Notes: a model not told the origin generated them from the letters alone. A DNA stretch of 64,000 nucleotides from Trichococcus patagoniensis (GCF_003051085.1 NZ_QAOM01000004.1:1-64000), one strand, 5' to 3'. Counted from the stretch's first letter, positions 9,326 to 18,607 are shown. Translations and numbers: made by a program.

Positions 9326-10294
9326 ATGAAATATTTATTACGGTTGCTCTTGTTCCTCTTCCTGATGGCTGGCTGTACAAATGCTCCGAATACAGAAGAA
9401 GATGCGGCGAACATTGTCGTTGGCTTCTCGCAATCCGGGACGGAGAGCAATTGGCGCAAACGCCACACCGAATCGATCCTGGATGAATTAGGCAAGGAAG
9501 GCTACGAGGTGCTGTACCGGAATGGCTTCATGAATCAAGACCGCCAAATCCAGGATATGCGCACCTTTATCGCCTATAAAGTGGATTTTATCGTCTTCAC
9601 ACCGATTGTGGAAAATGGTTGGGATGCTGTTCTGTTGGAAGCAAAAGATGCGGGCATACCCGTCATAATTGTCGATCGGCATATCCGTACAAAGGAAGAG
9701 GATCTTTATTTGACGCACATCGGTTCCAGCTTCAAGGCTGAAGGAAATCGAGCTGGCCTTTACATCACCAATCATTTCCAAAATAGCTCACAGTCCACCG
9801 TGAACATCTTGGAAATGAAAGGGCTTGCGAATACTTCGCCTACCAATTTCCGCAGTGAAGGGTTCATGGAAGTGATAAGCCGCGATTCGCGGATCTCCAT
9901 CACCGCCTCTTTAGAAGGGGACTTTATCCGTTCCAAGGCGAAGGATGTCTTCCGGAATTACATCAAGGAGAACGGCTGGGAAGACATCGATGTCCTTTAC
10001 AGCCATAACGATGAGATGACGCTGGGTATACTGGAGATAATGGAAGAAAACGGCATCGTCCCCGGCCAGGACATCATCATTGTCACCATCGACGGGCAAG
10101 CGGAAATGATCGAAAACCTACGCGCCGGCAAGGTTAATTCAGTCGTCGAATGCAATCCGAACGCCGGTTGGTATGTCCGCAACACCATCAAGCGTTATTT
10201 GAACGGCAATACTATCCCTGATGAAATTTATATGCCCGAAACTGTCTTCTCTGATAAGGGGAACCTCGACAGCATTCCGCCAAGGGACTATTAG
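9326..10294 (+). CDS. Sugar-binding sensor lipoprotein (XylFII/YtfQ-like)
   Basis: 322 residues. Starts at the ATG 9326 with AAGGAG upstream (an in-frame ATG at 9278 lacks one). Short signal with lipobox LMAGC (Cys17). The remainder is a periplasmic-binding-protein-like domain of the ribose/galactofuranose-binding type: VVGFSQSGTESNWRK at the mature N-terminus and FIVFTPIVENGWD. It is followed within 10 bp by a LytS-type kinase and a YesN-type regulator. In Clostridium beijerinckii a XylFII-LytS-YesN set senses extracellular xylose and activates a xylFGH importer; the same gene order, divergent from an importer, supports a sensory rather than transport role here. The ligand is unknown. Confidence 0.8.
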   Translation: MKYLLRLLLFLFLMAGCTNAPNTEEDAANIVVGFSQSGTESNWRKRHTESILDELGKEGYEVLYRNGFMNQDRQIQDMRTFIAYKVDFIVFTPIVENGWDAVLLEAKDAGIPVIIVDRHIRTKEEDLYLTHIGSSFKAEGNRAGLYITNHFQNSSQSTVNILEMKGLANTSPTNFRSEGFMEVISRDSRISITASLEGDFIRSKAKDVFRNYIKENGWEDIDVLYSHNDEMTLGILEIMEENGIVPGQDIIIVTIDGQAEMIENLRAGKVNSVVECNPNAGWYVRNTIKRYLNGNTIPDEIYMPETVFSDKGNLDSIPPRDY

Positions 10295-10303
10295 GGAGGC
10301 AAC

Positions 10304-11731
10304 ATGATGGAAAAAATAGCCAGCATCAAAGAGATTTTCCAGCAGACCAATCGGCTGCTCTTCAGCATCACCCTGATTCCCTTACTGGTCATCAGTATTT
10401 TTTACACGCGCAATATCCTGATTTACCGCAGCGCACTGGCGAACGTCGAAGAGGCGAATGCGGTTTCGACCATCGTCCAGGAAAATGTGTTGGAGGAATT
10501 GTGGGATCTGGTCTTCGGACTCATCGATGTCCCCGCTTACGAGTCCGGCAACGAGCTGGAAAAGGTGCGCCAGGCCATCGAAGAGATCCAGGCCAATACC
10601 ACTACCGCAAAGGAATCCGCCACACTGGATGTCGCTTTGCGGACTTTGGACACGCTGGACAAATACATTTCCGAAATGGAAAGCAATATCGCCAACGAAC
10701 GGCCATTCGATGAAAATGAAGCCATCATGGTCCAAGTCGATGCCGTCACGGTCCTGCTTTATGCTATCCTGCAGGACTTTGTGCGCGTCGAGATCGAAAT
10801 AGCGGGAAAAACCAGCGATGATATGCTTGTATCGCTCTATTACCTGATCCTGTTCGAGCTCGTTATCGTGCTCACGATCGTTTATTACGCCCGCAAGAAC
10901 GACCGTTTCCTGACGAAACTGATCCAGGAACCTTTGAATGATCTGATTGTGCTTTCCGAAGAACTCTCGCAAGGGCATCTGGATTACCAAGCAAAAGAGC
11001 CGGAAGTCGCTGAGTTGCGCGTCGTCACGGAGAGCATGAATGACATGGCGCAGAATTTGCGTGTCCTCATTGAAGAAAACGCCGTGAAGCAATTCGATCT
11101 GGCCCAGAGCGAACTGCGCGTCCTGCAGGCGCAGATTACGCCCCACTTCATCTACAACACCTTGGATGCCATCCTGTCTTTGGCCGAACAAGGCAACAGC
11201 GAACAGGTGAAGACAATGACCTACGCCCTTTCCGATTTCCTGCGCATCTCCTTAAGCAAAGGCCAGGATTGGATCACGGTCGAGAAAGAAATCCGCCACG
11301 TCGAAGATTATCTGACGATCCTGCAGATCCGCTACGGCGCCATGCTGACGTTCGCCATCGACATCCCGGAGGAAATCCTCCAGACGGAAGTTCTGAAGAT
11401 GATCCTGCAACCGTTGGTGGAAAATGCGGTCTACCACGGAACCAAGCATGTCCGCCGGGCCGGAAATGTGACCGTCGCAGCGACCGACGACGATGACACG
11501 ATCCAATTCTTCGTGACCGACAACGGCATCGGCATGCAGGAGGAACGGCTCCTCGAAATCCGGAAACGGCTTGCCCAAGCTACCGTTGATGAAACCGGAG
11601 AAGGCGGGTATGGCCTCTACAACGTCAGGAAGCGTTTGTTGTTGTATTACGGCAATGTTGCTTCCCTTGATATCGACAGCACCTACAGAAAAGGCACGAC
11701 CGTCACAGTGACGGTACCGAAGATCACCTAA
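10304..11731 (+). CDS. LytS/YesM-type sensor histidine kinase
   Basis: 475 residues. Membrane segments at about 18-37 and 176-195 enclose an extracellular helical region of ~135 residues; then a HAMP-like linker, the His_kinase domain with QAQITPHFIYNTLD (phospho-acceptor His281) and a C-terminal HATPase_c with N-box LVENAVYHG and G-box GIGMQEE / GEGGYGLYNV. The extracellular part is too small to be a classical sugar sensor, consistent with sensing through the binding lipoprotein just upstream. GGAGG lies 4 bases before the ATG at 10304 and 7 before the ATG at 10307, so the second may be used. Partner of the regulator 15 bp downstream. Confidence 0.9.
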   Translation: MMEKIASIKEIFQQTNRLLFSITLIPLLVISIFYTRNILIYRSALANVEEANAVSTIVQENVLEELWDLVFGLIDVPAYESGNELEKVRQAIEEIQANTTTAKESATLDVALRTLDTLDKYISEMESNIANERPFDENEAIMVQVDAVTVLLYAILQDFVRVEIEIAGKTSDDMLVSLYYLILFELVIVLTIVYYARKNDRFLTKLIQEPLNDLIVLSEELSQGHLDYQAKEPEVAELRVVTESMNDMAQNLRVLIEENAVKQFDLAQSELRVLQAQITPHFIYNTLDAILSLAEQGNSEQVKTMTYALSDFLRISLSKGQDWITVEKEIRHVEDYLTILQIRYGAMLTFAIDIPEEILQTEVLKMILQPLVENAVYHGTKHVRRAGNVTVAATDDDDTIQFFVTDNGIGMQEERLLEIRKRLAQATVDETGEGGYGLYNVRKRLLLYYGNVASLDIDSTYRKGTTVTVTVPKIT

Positions 11732-11746
11732 AAGGAGCGAACAAGC

Positions 11747-13321
11747 ATGTATAAAGTCTTTATTGTCGAGGATGAACACCTGATCCGCGACAGCCTGCGG
11801 AACCAACTGCTGTCCCTTGCCGAAACACACCCGCTGATCTTTTCCGGGGAAGCCTCAGACGGAGAAATGGCCTTGGCTTCGATCATGGACGTCAAACCCG
11901 ACATCCTGCTGACCGATATCCGGATGCCCTTCATGGACGGTCTCAGTCTGGCCAAGGAAGTTCGGAAGATCTTCCCTTGGATCCGCATCATCTTCATCAG
12001 CGGCTTCGATGATTTCGAATACGCGCGCACCGCCATCCAAGTGCAGGCGGATGCCTATCTTTTGAAGCCGATCAGAGATACCGAACTGACCCAAACGCTC
12101 GAAGCCGTCATCGCGGTGTTGGACAAACAGAAAGAACCCGTCATGGATCGGGATTCCCATGCGGATAATTTCGTCTTCGAGCTGAAAAAAAATCATTTTC
12201 TGAACGGCATCTTCCGCGGCGATCTGTCGGTTCCGGAAGTGCTGCAGGAATCCGCCGTCTTGAAGCGCTCGGTGGTCGGGAAAAAGACCTGTGTCGTGTT
12301 GGCTACCAATCATTACGACAAAAACTTCGATGATTATTTCCGCTTCAGCAATTATCTGAATTTTCTCTTCGGAGCGGATGAAAGCATCATTTTCTCCAGC
12401 ATCTCATCCCGCTTCATCAAGTTTTTACTGATGGACAGTGACACGGACAGGCTGTTGGAAAAAAGTTACCAACTGGCTCAGACGCTTGTCCATGAACTGA
12501 AGGATGAAGAAGCGGATGACCTGATTGTTTCGATTGGACCAATCGTCGAACGGCTCAGCGAAATCCCGCAAGCTTACCGTTACACGCAGAATATGCTCCA
12601 GACCTATGGCGTGCTGCGGACGGAGCGGATCATAAGCTACGAGGATGACATCAAGGACGGTGAAGTTTCCCCGACGAATCCTTTCAAACTCGATTTGGCC
12701 CAGAAAATTGCCCAGACCGAGGCGGACGAACTGGAGGAACTGGTGCTGGAGCTTCAAGGAACGCCCGGGGATACCGAGGAACGCAACCGCCTCTTCCGGT
12801 TTTTCGTGCTGACCGAGCTGGGCAACCTTGTCCAGAAAAAGAAGCCCGGTTCAGAGCAACCTTTGCTGGAAAAAATGAACGACTTGGATCAATTGGCGGC
12901 GGTGGCGGCTGATGCGGCGGAATATACCCAAGTCATCGAAAAATTGTTGGCTTTCCTGATGGCGGCCCACATCCACCCTTCCATGGTAAAATATCAGAGC
13001 GTCATCCAAAAAGCTTTGGGATTCATCAAGGAGAATTTTACCGATCCCGACATCTCATTGAATGTCGTGGCCGATACCGTAAACCTAAGTCCGTCGCACT
13101 TCAGCACCATCTTCTCGCAATCTTTGGGGCAGACCTTCATCGATTTTCTGACCGAATGCCGCCTGCAGCATGCCAAAGAATTATTGGCCGGGACGGATGA
13201 CAAGCTGTCTGCCATCGCGATGGATATCGGCTACAACGATCCCAATTATTTCAGCTACCTCTTCAAAAAGAGAGAAGGCCAGACACCGAAAGAATATCGA
13301 AGAAATCATACAAGAGCGTGA
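11747..13321 (+). CDS. YesN-type response regulator (REC + AraC HTH)
   Basis: 524 residues. N-terminal receiver domain with acidic pocket VEDE (8-10), phospho-acceptor Asp57 in ILLTDIRMP, and the lysine in AYLLKPI. A long middle region (~130-410) with no named motif, then a C-terminal AraC double HTH (ISLNVVADTVNLSPSHFSTIF and LSAIAMDIGYNDPNYFSYLFKK). Ribosome site AAAGGAG 9 bases ahead of the ATG. It should be phosphorylated by the adjacent kinase and activate the divergent ChvE/MmsAB operon, as YesN does for xylFGH in clostridia; the target is inferred from position. Confidence 0.9.
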   Translation: MYKVFIVEDEHLIRDSLRNQLLSLAETHPLIFSGEASDGEMALASIMDVKPDILLTDIRMPFMDGLSLAKEVRKIFPWIRIIFISGFDDFEYARTAIQVQADAYLLKPIRDTELTQTLEAVIAVLDKQKEPVMDRDSHADNFVFELKKNHFLNGIFRGDLSVPEVLQESAVLKRSVVGKKTCVVLATNHYDKNFDDYFRFSNYLNFLFGADESIIFSSISSRFIKFLLMDSDTDRLLEKSYQLAQTLVHELKDEEADDLIVSIGPIVERLSEIPQAYRYTQNMLQTYGVLRTERIISYEDDIKDGEVSPTNPFKLDLAQKIAQTEADELEELVLELQGTPGDTEERNRLFRFFVLTELGNLVQKKKPGSEQPLLEKMNDLDQLAAVAADAAEYTQVIEKLLAFLMAAHIHPSMVKYQSVIQKALGFIKENFTDPDISLNVVADTVNLSPSHFSTIFSQSLGQTFIDFLTECRLQHAKELLAGTDDKLSAIAMDIGYNDPNYFSYLFKKREGQTPKEYRRNHTRA

Positions 13322-13420
13322 GAAAAGTCGATTAGCTCCCCGTGCGTTGGAACACCCCACGAAGTGAACCTCTTTTGTTCACTTCGCGGGGTGTGAAACG
13401 TTAGTGGGAGCTGACTTTTC
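13322..13420 (+). terminator. Large two-part inverted repeat after the response-regulator gene
   Basis: An inner stem of 18 bp with one mismatch (13352-13369 / 13377-13394) and an outer stem (13322-13340 / 13406-13420, GAAAAGTC...AGCTCCC pairing with GGGAGCT GACTTTTC, one 4-base bulge). It starts at the stop codon, so it likely forms the 3' end of the sensory operon mRNA, although the U-run is short. Confidence 0.55.
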
Positions 13421-13469
13421 GAACGCGTCTAGAGCGTGATGAATCGCGGGAGGGGATGAGCACTAAGAG

Positions 13470-13603
13470 GCTATTACGAGAACGGCCGCTTTTTGGCCGT
13501 GACGTAATAGCAACTTAGGCGGAATTCCCCGCCAAATTGGCTTTGGAGGTGTATCTCTTGTCGCCCTTGGACATTTTGCCCCGCCAAATAGGTTTTGGTG
13601 GGG
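13470..13603. repeat. Palindromic repeat array, GCCAAA family (52-bp period)
   Basis: Two units CCCCGCCAAA-N5-TTTGGNGGNG at 13527-13551 and 13579-13603, exactly 52 bp apart and each followed by GTATCTCT. A third hairpin (13470-13511, GCTATTACG / CGTAATAGC with inner CGGCC / GGCCG) precedes them at a looser spacing of about 48 bp. The same family recurs at 34622-34750. The ~380-bp gene-free stretch 13322-13704 holds only this array and the flanking inverted repeats; a 74-codon minus-strand reading frame across it has no ribosome site and is not credible. Confidence 0.75.
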
Positions 13604-13638
13604 TATCTCTGAGCACAAATTAAATTTCCATATAAAGA

Positions 13639-13683
13639 GGCTGTATCAAAACCAGAAAATTCTGTTCTGGTTCTGATATAGCC
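13639..13683. terminator. Terminator downstream of the cupin-AraC gene
   Basis: Nested stem GGCTGTATCA / TGATATAGCC enclosing AACCAGAA / TTCTGGTT, flanked by CTTTCTTTG. It sits 22 bases beyond the stop of the minus-strand AraC gene. Confidence 0.65.
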
Positions 13684-13704
13684 CTTTCTTTGTAACAATA
13701 TTCC

Positions 13705-14544
13705 CTAAACCGTCCGCTGTTCCTTGGCGATTTGCGAAGGCGCGGTGCCGTAGTATTTCTTGAACAGTTTGCTGAAGTGGTACGCATCCTGATAGCCGAC
13801 CGCTTGGGCGACTTCTTTGATGGTCCAGTCTTCCTTCTTCAGCAGTTCCTTCGCATGCTTCAGGCGCACGTGGATCAGGTAATGGATCGGACTCAAGCCG
13901 GTCGCTTCCTTGAAGATTTTCGAAAGATGGGCCGGACTGACGAAGAGTTGCTGCGCCAATTGTTCTAGCGTGATTTCTTCAGAATGATGGTTTTCCAGGT
14001 AATAGACGGCATGGTTCACCAGATGCTGTTGGCGCACGGCCGTTTGGGAAAGCGCCGGGGGAAGCGTGTTATCGGATCCGTCCTCCAGACTGCGGAGCAA
14101 CAACCCCAACATTTCCAATATCAGCCCTTTCCCCATCAGCTGGTATTCGCTCCGCTGCTCGTTGAACTCCTTCGTCACCCGCCAGGCCTTCTCCATGAAG
14201 GCCTCCGTATAACAGCCCAAGTCCAGCAACGCGCGCTTATTCGGAAAATGATTGCGGGGAAGCCCGTTCAGCGAAAGGTTCGTCAAGCCGATATGCAATT
14301 GATGCGAAAACGTGCCCTCTTTTTGGCTTTCCGCATGTTTGACGCCCGGGTTGAAGAGCATGACAGTGCCTTCCCCCAAATCCTGCCGCGTTCCGTCCAC
14401 CAAATAATCAGCTTCCCCTTCGAGAAGAATGCTGATCTCCAGGAAGTTGTGGCTGTGCGTTTTCGAATAATTTCCGGACTCATTAAATGGGTCGAATGCA
14501 TAAAGAATTTCGGGATTGAATGTTTGTACGTGTGTATAAGCCAT
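13705..14544 (-). CDS. AraC-family regulator with cupin sensor domain
   Basis: 279 residues, the usual length. N-terminal AraC_binding cupin (about 15-100) with THSHNFLEISILLEGEADYLVDG and GEGTVMLFNPGVKHAE; C-terminal AraC double HTH (ITLEQLAQQLFVSPAHLSKIF, WTIKEVAQAVGYQDAYHFSKLF, then GTAPSQ). AAAGGA lies 9 bases before the ATG. It is divergent from the two-gene ABC exporter operon starting 124 bp away, and could regulate it or a distant sugar locus; the sequence does not decide. Confidence 0.88.
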   Translation of the reverse strand: MAYTHVQTFNPEILYAFDPFNESGNYSKTHSHNFLEISILLEGEADYLVDGTRQDLGEGTVMLFNPGVKHAESQKEGTFSHQLHIGLTNLSLNGLPRNHFPNKRALLDLGCYTEAFMEKAWRVTKEFNEQRSEYQLMGKGLILEMLGLLLRSLEDGSDNTLPPALSQTAVRQQHLVNHAVYYLENHHSEEITLEQLAQQLFVSPAHLSKIFKEATGLSPIHYLIHVRLKHAKELLKKEDWTIKEVAQAVGYQDAYHFSKLFKKYYGTAPSQIAKEQRTV

Positions 14545-14667
14545 AGCAAAAGTCCTTTCTGTTGAATACCCTTATATTGTACAGGAATCTGAAGAAGAAA
14601 AGCCATTCTCATTCCTCTAAAAAACAGTAACCTGTTAACATACACTTTTTTTGAGGAGGACTATCCT

Positions 14668-16425
14668 ATGAATCATTATCAATGGATTTGGCGCTATGCA
14701 CGGGCATACAAATCCAAAGGCTTACTGGCTTTATTGTTTATTTTCCTGAATGCCCTCCTGATCATCGTCAATCCGCTTCTGGCGGGCGAATTGGTCGACA
14801 AAGTCATCGATGGCGGTCAGGATGACTTGTTGGTGCCGATTTTGGCGATCATGATCGGCATTACGCTCTTCCGGACGAGCATCCGCTACAGCTACCAGAT
14901 GCTGTTCGAGCGAATCGGCCAAAATTCCCTCTTCGTGCTGCGCCAGGACATGTACCGGAAACTGCAGGAGCTGGATTTCGACTTCTTCAACCATACCCGG
15001 GTCGGGGACATCATGGCCCGGATGACCGGGGATACCGACGCGATCCGCCATTTTGTCTCCTGGGTCACCTACAATATACTTGAAAGCATCCTCTGGTTCG
15101 TGATGGCCGTCGCAGTCATGGGCACGATCCACTTTCCGCTGATGCTGGCGTTGGTGGCGGTCACGCCGGTCATCTTCATCCTGACGCAAAAGATGTCCGG
15201 AAAAGCCTTCCCTTTGTTTTTCCAGATCAGGGAAAGTTTCTCGCGGCTGAATTCGATGGTGGAAGAAAACATCGGGGGCAACCGCATCGTCAAAGCTTTC
15301 GCAAGGGAAGAGCATGAAATCGAAAAGTTCACGAAGCACAACGAAGACTTCAAACGCCGCAATATGGATTCAGCGATCGTATCCCGTACCTATCTGCCTT
15401 GGCTTGATGGTTTCGCCGGGACACTGAACGCGATCGCCTTGGTGCTCGGCGGCCTGTATGTCATCCGCGGAGAGATGTCCATGGGGGATCTGGTCGCGTT
15501 CAACGGTTTCCTGTGGATGCTGAATATGCCGATGCGCATGAGCGGCTGGCTCATCAATGATGTGCAGCGCTTCTCCGCGGCCTGCGTCAAAATCCGCGAC
15601 ATGCTTGATACACAAGCACAAATCCCGGTTACGGCTGCCGAGGAACACCTTCGGATCAAAGGGACCGTCACCTTCGATGAAGTTTCCTTCGCCTTCTCCG
15701 ACGACCCCGAAACGGATATCCTGTCGCACGTTTCCTTTACGATTGCACCCGGACAGACGTTGGGTATTTTGGGCGAAACCGGCTCCGGCAAGACGACGCT
15801 AGTCAATCTGGTCGGCAGATTCTACGATCCGACTTCGGGAACCGTCCTGATCGACGGCAAAAATGCCAAGGACTATCCGGTCCGCCAGTTGCGGGCGAAC
15901 ATCGCCATGGTCATGCAGGACGTCTTCCTGTTTTCCGACACAATCGAAGACAACATCGCTTTCGGAAATCCGCAGGTGGACCGCTCCTACATCCAGCAGA
16001 TGGCCCGGATCGCCGATGCGGATGGCTTTATCACCAGCATGCCGCAAGGATATGCCACTGTCGTCGGCGAACGGGGCGTCGGCCTTTCCGGTGGGCAGAA
16101 GCAACGCATTTCTTTGGCACGGGCGTTGGCGAAGGATCCGGCCATCCTGATTCTGGATGACACCACTTCCGCGGTCGACATGGAAACCGAATCGAAAATC
16201 CAACAGGAACTGTTCGGTTTGACGGAATCCAAGACCACCTTCATCATTGCCCATCGGATTTCTTCGGTTCGCGATGCGGATCTGATCCTGATGATGGAAA
16301 AAGGCCAAGTCGTCGAACAAGGAACCCATGCGGAACTTTTGGCCAAGCGCGGCAAATACTATGACGTTTACTGCAAACAACTCGGATTGACTGGAGGCGA
16401 AAACAATGGCACGCAACACCTATGA
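14668..16425 (+). CDS. Heterodimeric ABC exporter subunit, degenerate-site half (BmrC/YfiB-like)
   Basis: 585 residues: six-helix ABC_membrane domain (~15-300) and one ABC domain with Walker A GETGSGKTT, signature LSGGQKQR and Walker B ILILDD. The residue after Walker B is Asp, where active ATPases have the catalytic Glu; the partner encoded next has the normal Glu. That asymmetry is the hallmark of heterodimeric exporters such as BmrC/BmrD. GAGGAGG is placed well before the ATG. The 20-bp overlap with the next gene means coupled translation. Likely exports a drug, peptide or lipid-like substrate; none can be named. Confidence 0.88.
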   Translation: MNHYQWIWRYARAYKSKGLLALLFIFLNALLIIVNPLLAGELVDKVIDGGQDDLLVPILAIMIGITLFRTSIRYSYQMLFERIGQNSLFVLRQDMYRKLQELDFDFFNHTRVGDIMARMTGDTDAIRHFVSWVTYNILESILWFVMAVAVMGTIHFPLMLALVAVTPVIFILTQKMSGKAFPLFFQIRESFSRLNSMVEENIGGNRIVKAFAREEHEIEKFTKHNEDFKRRNMDSAIVSRTYLPWLDGFAGTLNAIALVLGGLYVIRGEMSMGDLVAFNGFLWMLNMPMRMSGWLINDVQRFSAACVKIRDMLDTQAQIPVTAAEEHLRIKGTVTFDEVSFAFSDDPETDILSHVSFTIAPGQTLGILGETGSGKTTLVNLVGRFYDPTSGTVLIDGKNAKDYPVRQLRANIAMVMQDVFLFSDTIEDNIAFGNPQVDRSYIQQMARIADADGFITSMPQGYATVVGERGVGLSGGQKQRISLARALAKDPAILILDDTTSAVDMETESKIQQELFGLTESKTTFIIAHRISSVRDADLILMMEKGQVVEQGTHAELLAKRGKYYDVYCKQLGLTGGENNGTQHL

Positions 16426-18187
16426 TGTCGATGAAAGCTTAGAGCAAGAATTCAATTGGGGGCACTACCGGCGCTTGGCCGGCTATATCCGCCCCTACAA
16501 AAAATCTATTTCGAAGATACTGGCTGTGATCATCCTGGCGAACATCGCCGGCATGGCGGGCCCCTATTTCACAAAAATAGCGATCGATGACCTGATACCC
16601 GCAGGAAACATCCCGCAGCTGCTGGGACTCGGCGGAATTTTCCTGCTTTCGCTCGTCCTTATCGGTTGGTGCATGCGCTATCGGATCTACGCCATCACCG
16701 AAGTCGGCCAGGATATTCTCAAGGACATGCGCTACGATATTTTTGCGCATCTGCAACGCTTGCCGTTCGCATACTTTGATAACCGGCCCCACGGCAAGAT
16801 CCTGATCCGCGTAGTCAATTACATCAATACGCTGAGCGACCTGCTGAGCAACGGCCTTATCAATCTGATATCGGATCTTTTTAATGTCTTGATCACACTG
16901 GGCTTCATGTTACTAATCGATGTCCGTTTGACTTTGTACAGTATGGCCCTCTTGCCTGTGCTGTTCGGCTTGGTCCTTTTCATCAAGAAGCGCCAGCGGA
17001 TAGCCTTTCAGATATTAAGCAACAAACAATCCAATCTCAACGCCTATATTCACGAAAGCATTTCGGGCATAAAAATCACCCAATCGTTTGCCCGGGAACA
17101 GGTCAATTATGACATCTTCAATGAAGTCAGCGAGGAATACCGTGCATCTTGGATGAAAGCCGTCAAAATCCAATTTCTGATGTGGCCCGGTGTGCTGAAT
17201 ATTTCCGTCCTGACGACCTGCCTGATCTATTTTGTGGGCATCCGCCAAATCGGCGTATCCGTGTCCACCGGAACATTGATCGCCTTCATCGGCTACATCA
17301 ATAATTTCTGGAATCCCGTCATCAACATCGGCAATTTCTATAATTCCTTGATCACAGCGACAGCCTATCTGGAACGCATTTTCGAAACATTGGACGAGGT
17401 GCCTTCCATCCAGGATGCGCCGACTGCCTACGAATTGCCATCGGTCTCCGGAGCAGTGGACTTCGAGGACGTCACCTTCCGCTATGAAGACGGCAAAGAT
17501 ATTCTGCACAAGGTCAACTTCCATATCGAACCTGGCCAAAGTATCGCTTTGGTCGGGCCGACTGGAGCGGGCAAGACTACCATCATCAACTTGTTGACCC
17601 GTTTTTACGACATCAACGAAGGCAGCGTCAAAATTGATGGCCACGACGTCCGCGAGGTCACACTGCATTCCTTGCGCAGCCAGATGGGCGTGATGCTGCA
17701 GGATACTTTCATTTTTTCCGGCACGATCCTGGAGAACATCCGCTACGGGAAGCTGGACGCTACCGAAGAGGAAGTGATCGCGGCGGCGAAGGTTGTGCGC
17801 GCCCACGACTTCATCCAACACCTGAAGGACGGCTATCATACTGTCGTGGAGGAGCGCGGCAGCACCCTTTCGGCCGGCCAACGCCAACTACTTTCCTTTG
17901 CGCGGGCCTTGCTTGCCGATCCGAAGATCCTGATCCTGGATGAAGCGACCGCCAGCATCGACACCCGGACAGAGGAACTGCTGCAGGAAGGCCTCCAGAA
18001 ACTCCTGAAAAATCGGACTTCCTTCATCATCGCCCACAGACTGTCAACGATCAAAAACAGCTCCCGGATTTTCTACGTGGCTGGCGGCAACATCGCCGAA
18101 GCAGGCACCCATGAAGAACTGATGGATCAAAAAGGCTTGTATCACCATCTCTACCAATCGCAATACGACCTACTGCAGGCGGGCTGA
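16406..18187 (+). CDS. Heterodimeric ABC exporter subunit, catalytic half (BmrD/YfiC-like)
   Basis: 593 residues with an ABC_membrane domain and an ABC domain: Walker A GPTGAGKTT, Walker B ILILDEATASID with the catalytic Glu, but a variant signature LSAGQRQL in place of LSGGQ. Thus each of the two composite ATP sites has one change: the partner contributes Asp, this one the altered signature, and both changes fall in the same degenerate composite site. GGAGG lies 7-8 bases before the ATG, inside the end of the upstream gene. Obligate partner of that gene. Confidence 0.88.
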   Translation: MARNTYDVDESLEQEFNWGHYRRLAGYIRPYKKSISKILAVIILANIAGMAGPYFTKIAIDDLIPAGNIPQLLGLGGIFLLSLVLIGWCMRYRIYAITEVGQDILKDMRYDIFAHLQRLPFAYFDNRPHGKILIRVVNYINTLSDLLSNGLINLISDLFNVLITLGFMLLIDVRLTLYSMALLPVLFGLVLFIKKRQRIAFQILSNKQSNLNAYIHESISGIKITQSFAREQVNYDIFNEVSEEYRASWMKAVKIQFLMWPGVLNISVLTTCLIYFVGIRQIGVSVSTGTLIAFIGYINNFWNPVINIGNFYNSLITATAYLERIFETLDEVPSIQDAPTAYELPSVSGAVDFEDVTFRYEDGKDILHKVNFHIEPGQSIALVGPTGAGKTTIINLLTRFYDINEGSVKIDGHDVREVTLHSLRSQMGVMLQDTFIFSGTILENIRYGKLDATEEEVIAAAKVVRAHDFIQHLKDGYHTVVEERGSTLSAGQRQLLSFARALLADPKILILDEATASIDTRTEELLQEGLQKLLKNRTSFIIAHRLSTIKNSSRIFYVAGGNIAEAGTHEELMDQKGLYHHLYQSQYDLLQAG

Positions 18188-18224
18188 TGATTTTCGGGCT
18201 AACGGACTTAATTATCCGTCGTAG

Positions 18225-18565
18225 TTGTCCGATAACTACAATGTATCGGACAGCCGGCACACAAACTCGCTTCTCGTTGTCCGATAACGCCAATGTATCG
18301 GACAACCGGCACACAAACTCGCTTCTCATTGTCCGATAACTACAATGTATCGGACAGCCGGCACACAAACTCGCTTCTCGTTGTCCGATAACGCCAATGT
18401 ATCGGACAGCCGGCATACAAACTCGATTCCCGTTGTCCGATAACTACAATGTATCGGACAACCAGCATACAAACTCGATTCCCGTTGTCCGATAACGCAG
18501 AAGTATCGGACAACCAGCACACAAACTTGATTCCCGTTGTCCGATAACGCCAATGTATCGGACAA
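18225..18565. repeat. Array of 7 palindromes, exact 52-bp period (TTGTCCGATA family)
   Basis: Seven 29-bp cores TTGTCCGATA-N9-TATCGGACA(A/G) start at 18225, 18277, 18329, 18381, 18433, 18485 and 18537. The 23-bp linkers are similar (CCGGCACACAAACTCGCTTC and variants). Loops alternate: units 1, 3, 5 carry ACTACAATG, units 2, 4, 7 ACGCCAATG, unit 6 ACGCAGAAG, so the array grew partly as 104-bp doublets. It lies between the convergent exporter and phosphoketolase genes. All three minus-strand frames stay open through most of it, giving repetitive translations that I do not regard as proteins. The spacers are not unique, so it is not a CRISPR. Confidence 0.95.
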
Positions 18566-18607
18566 CCAGCGAGCAGCATTTTGTTTATCGCTATCGATAA
18601 ATACCCG

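Noticed and set aside
13474-13698. 74-codon minus-strand frame after the cupin-AraC gene
   Set aside because: Made entirely of repeat and terminator sequence, no ribosome site.
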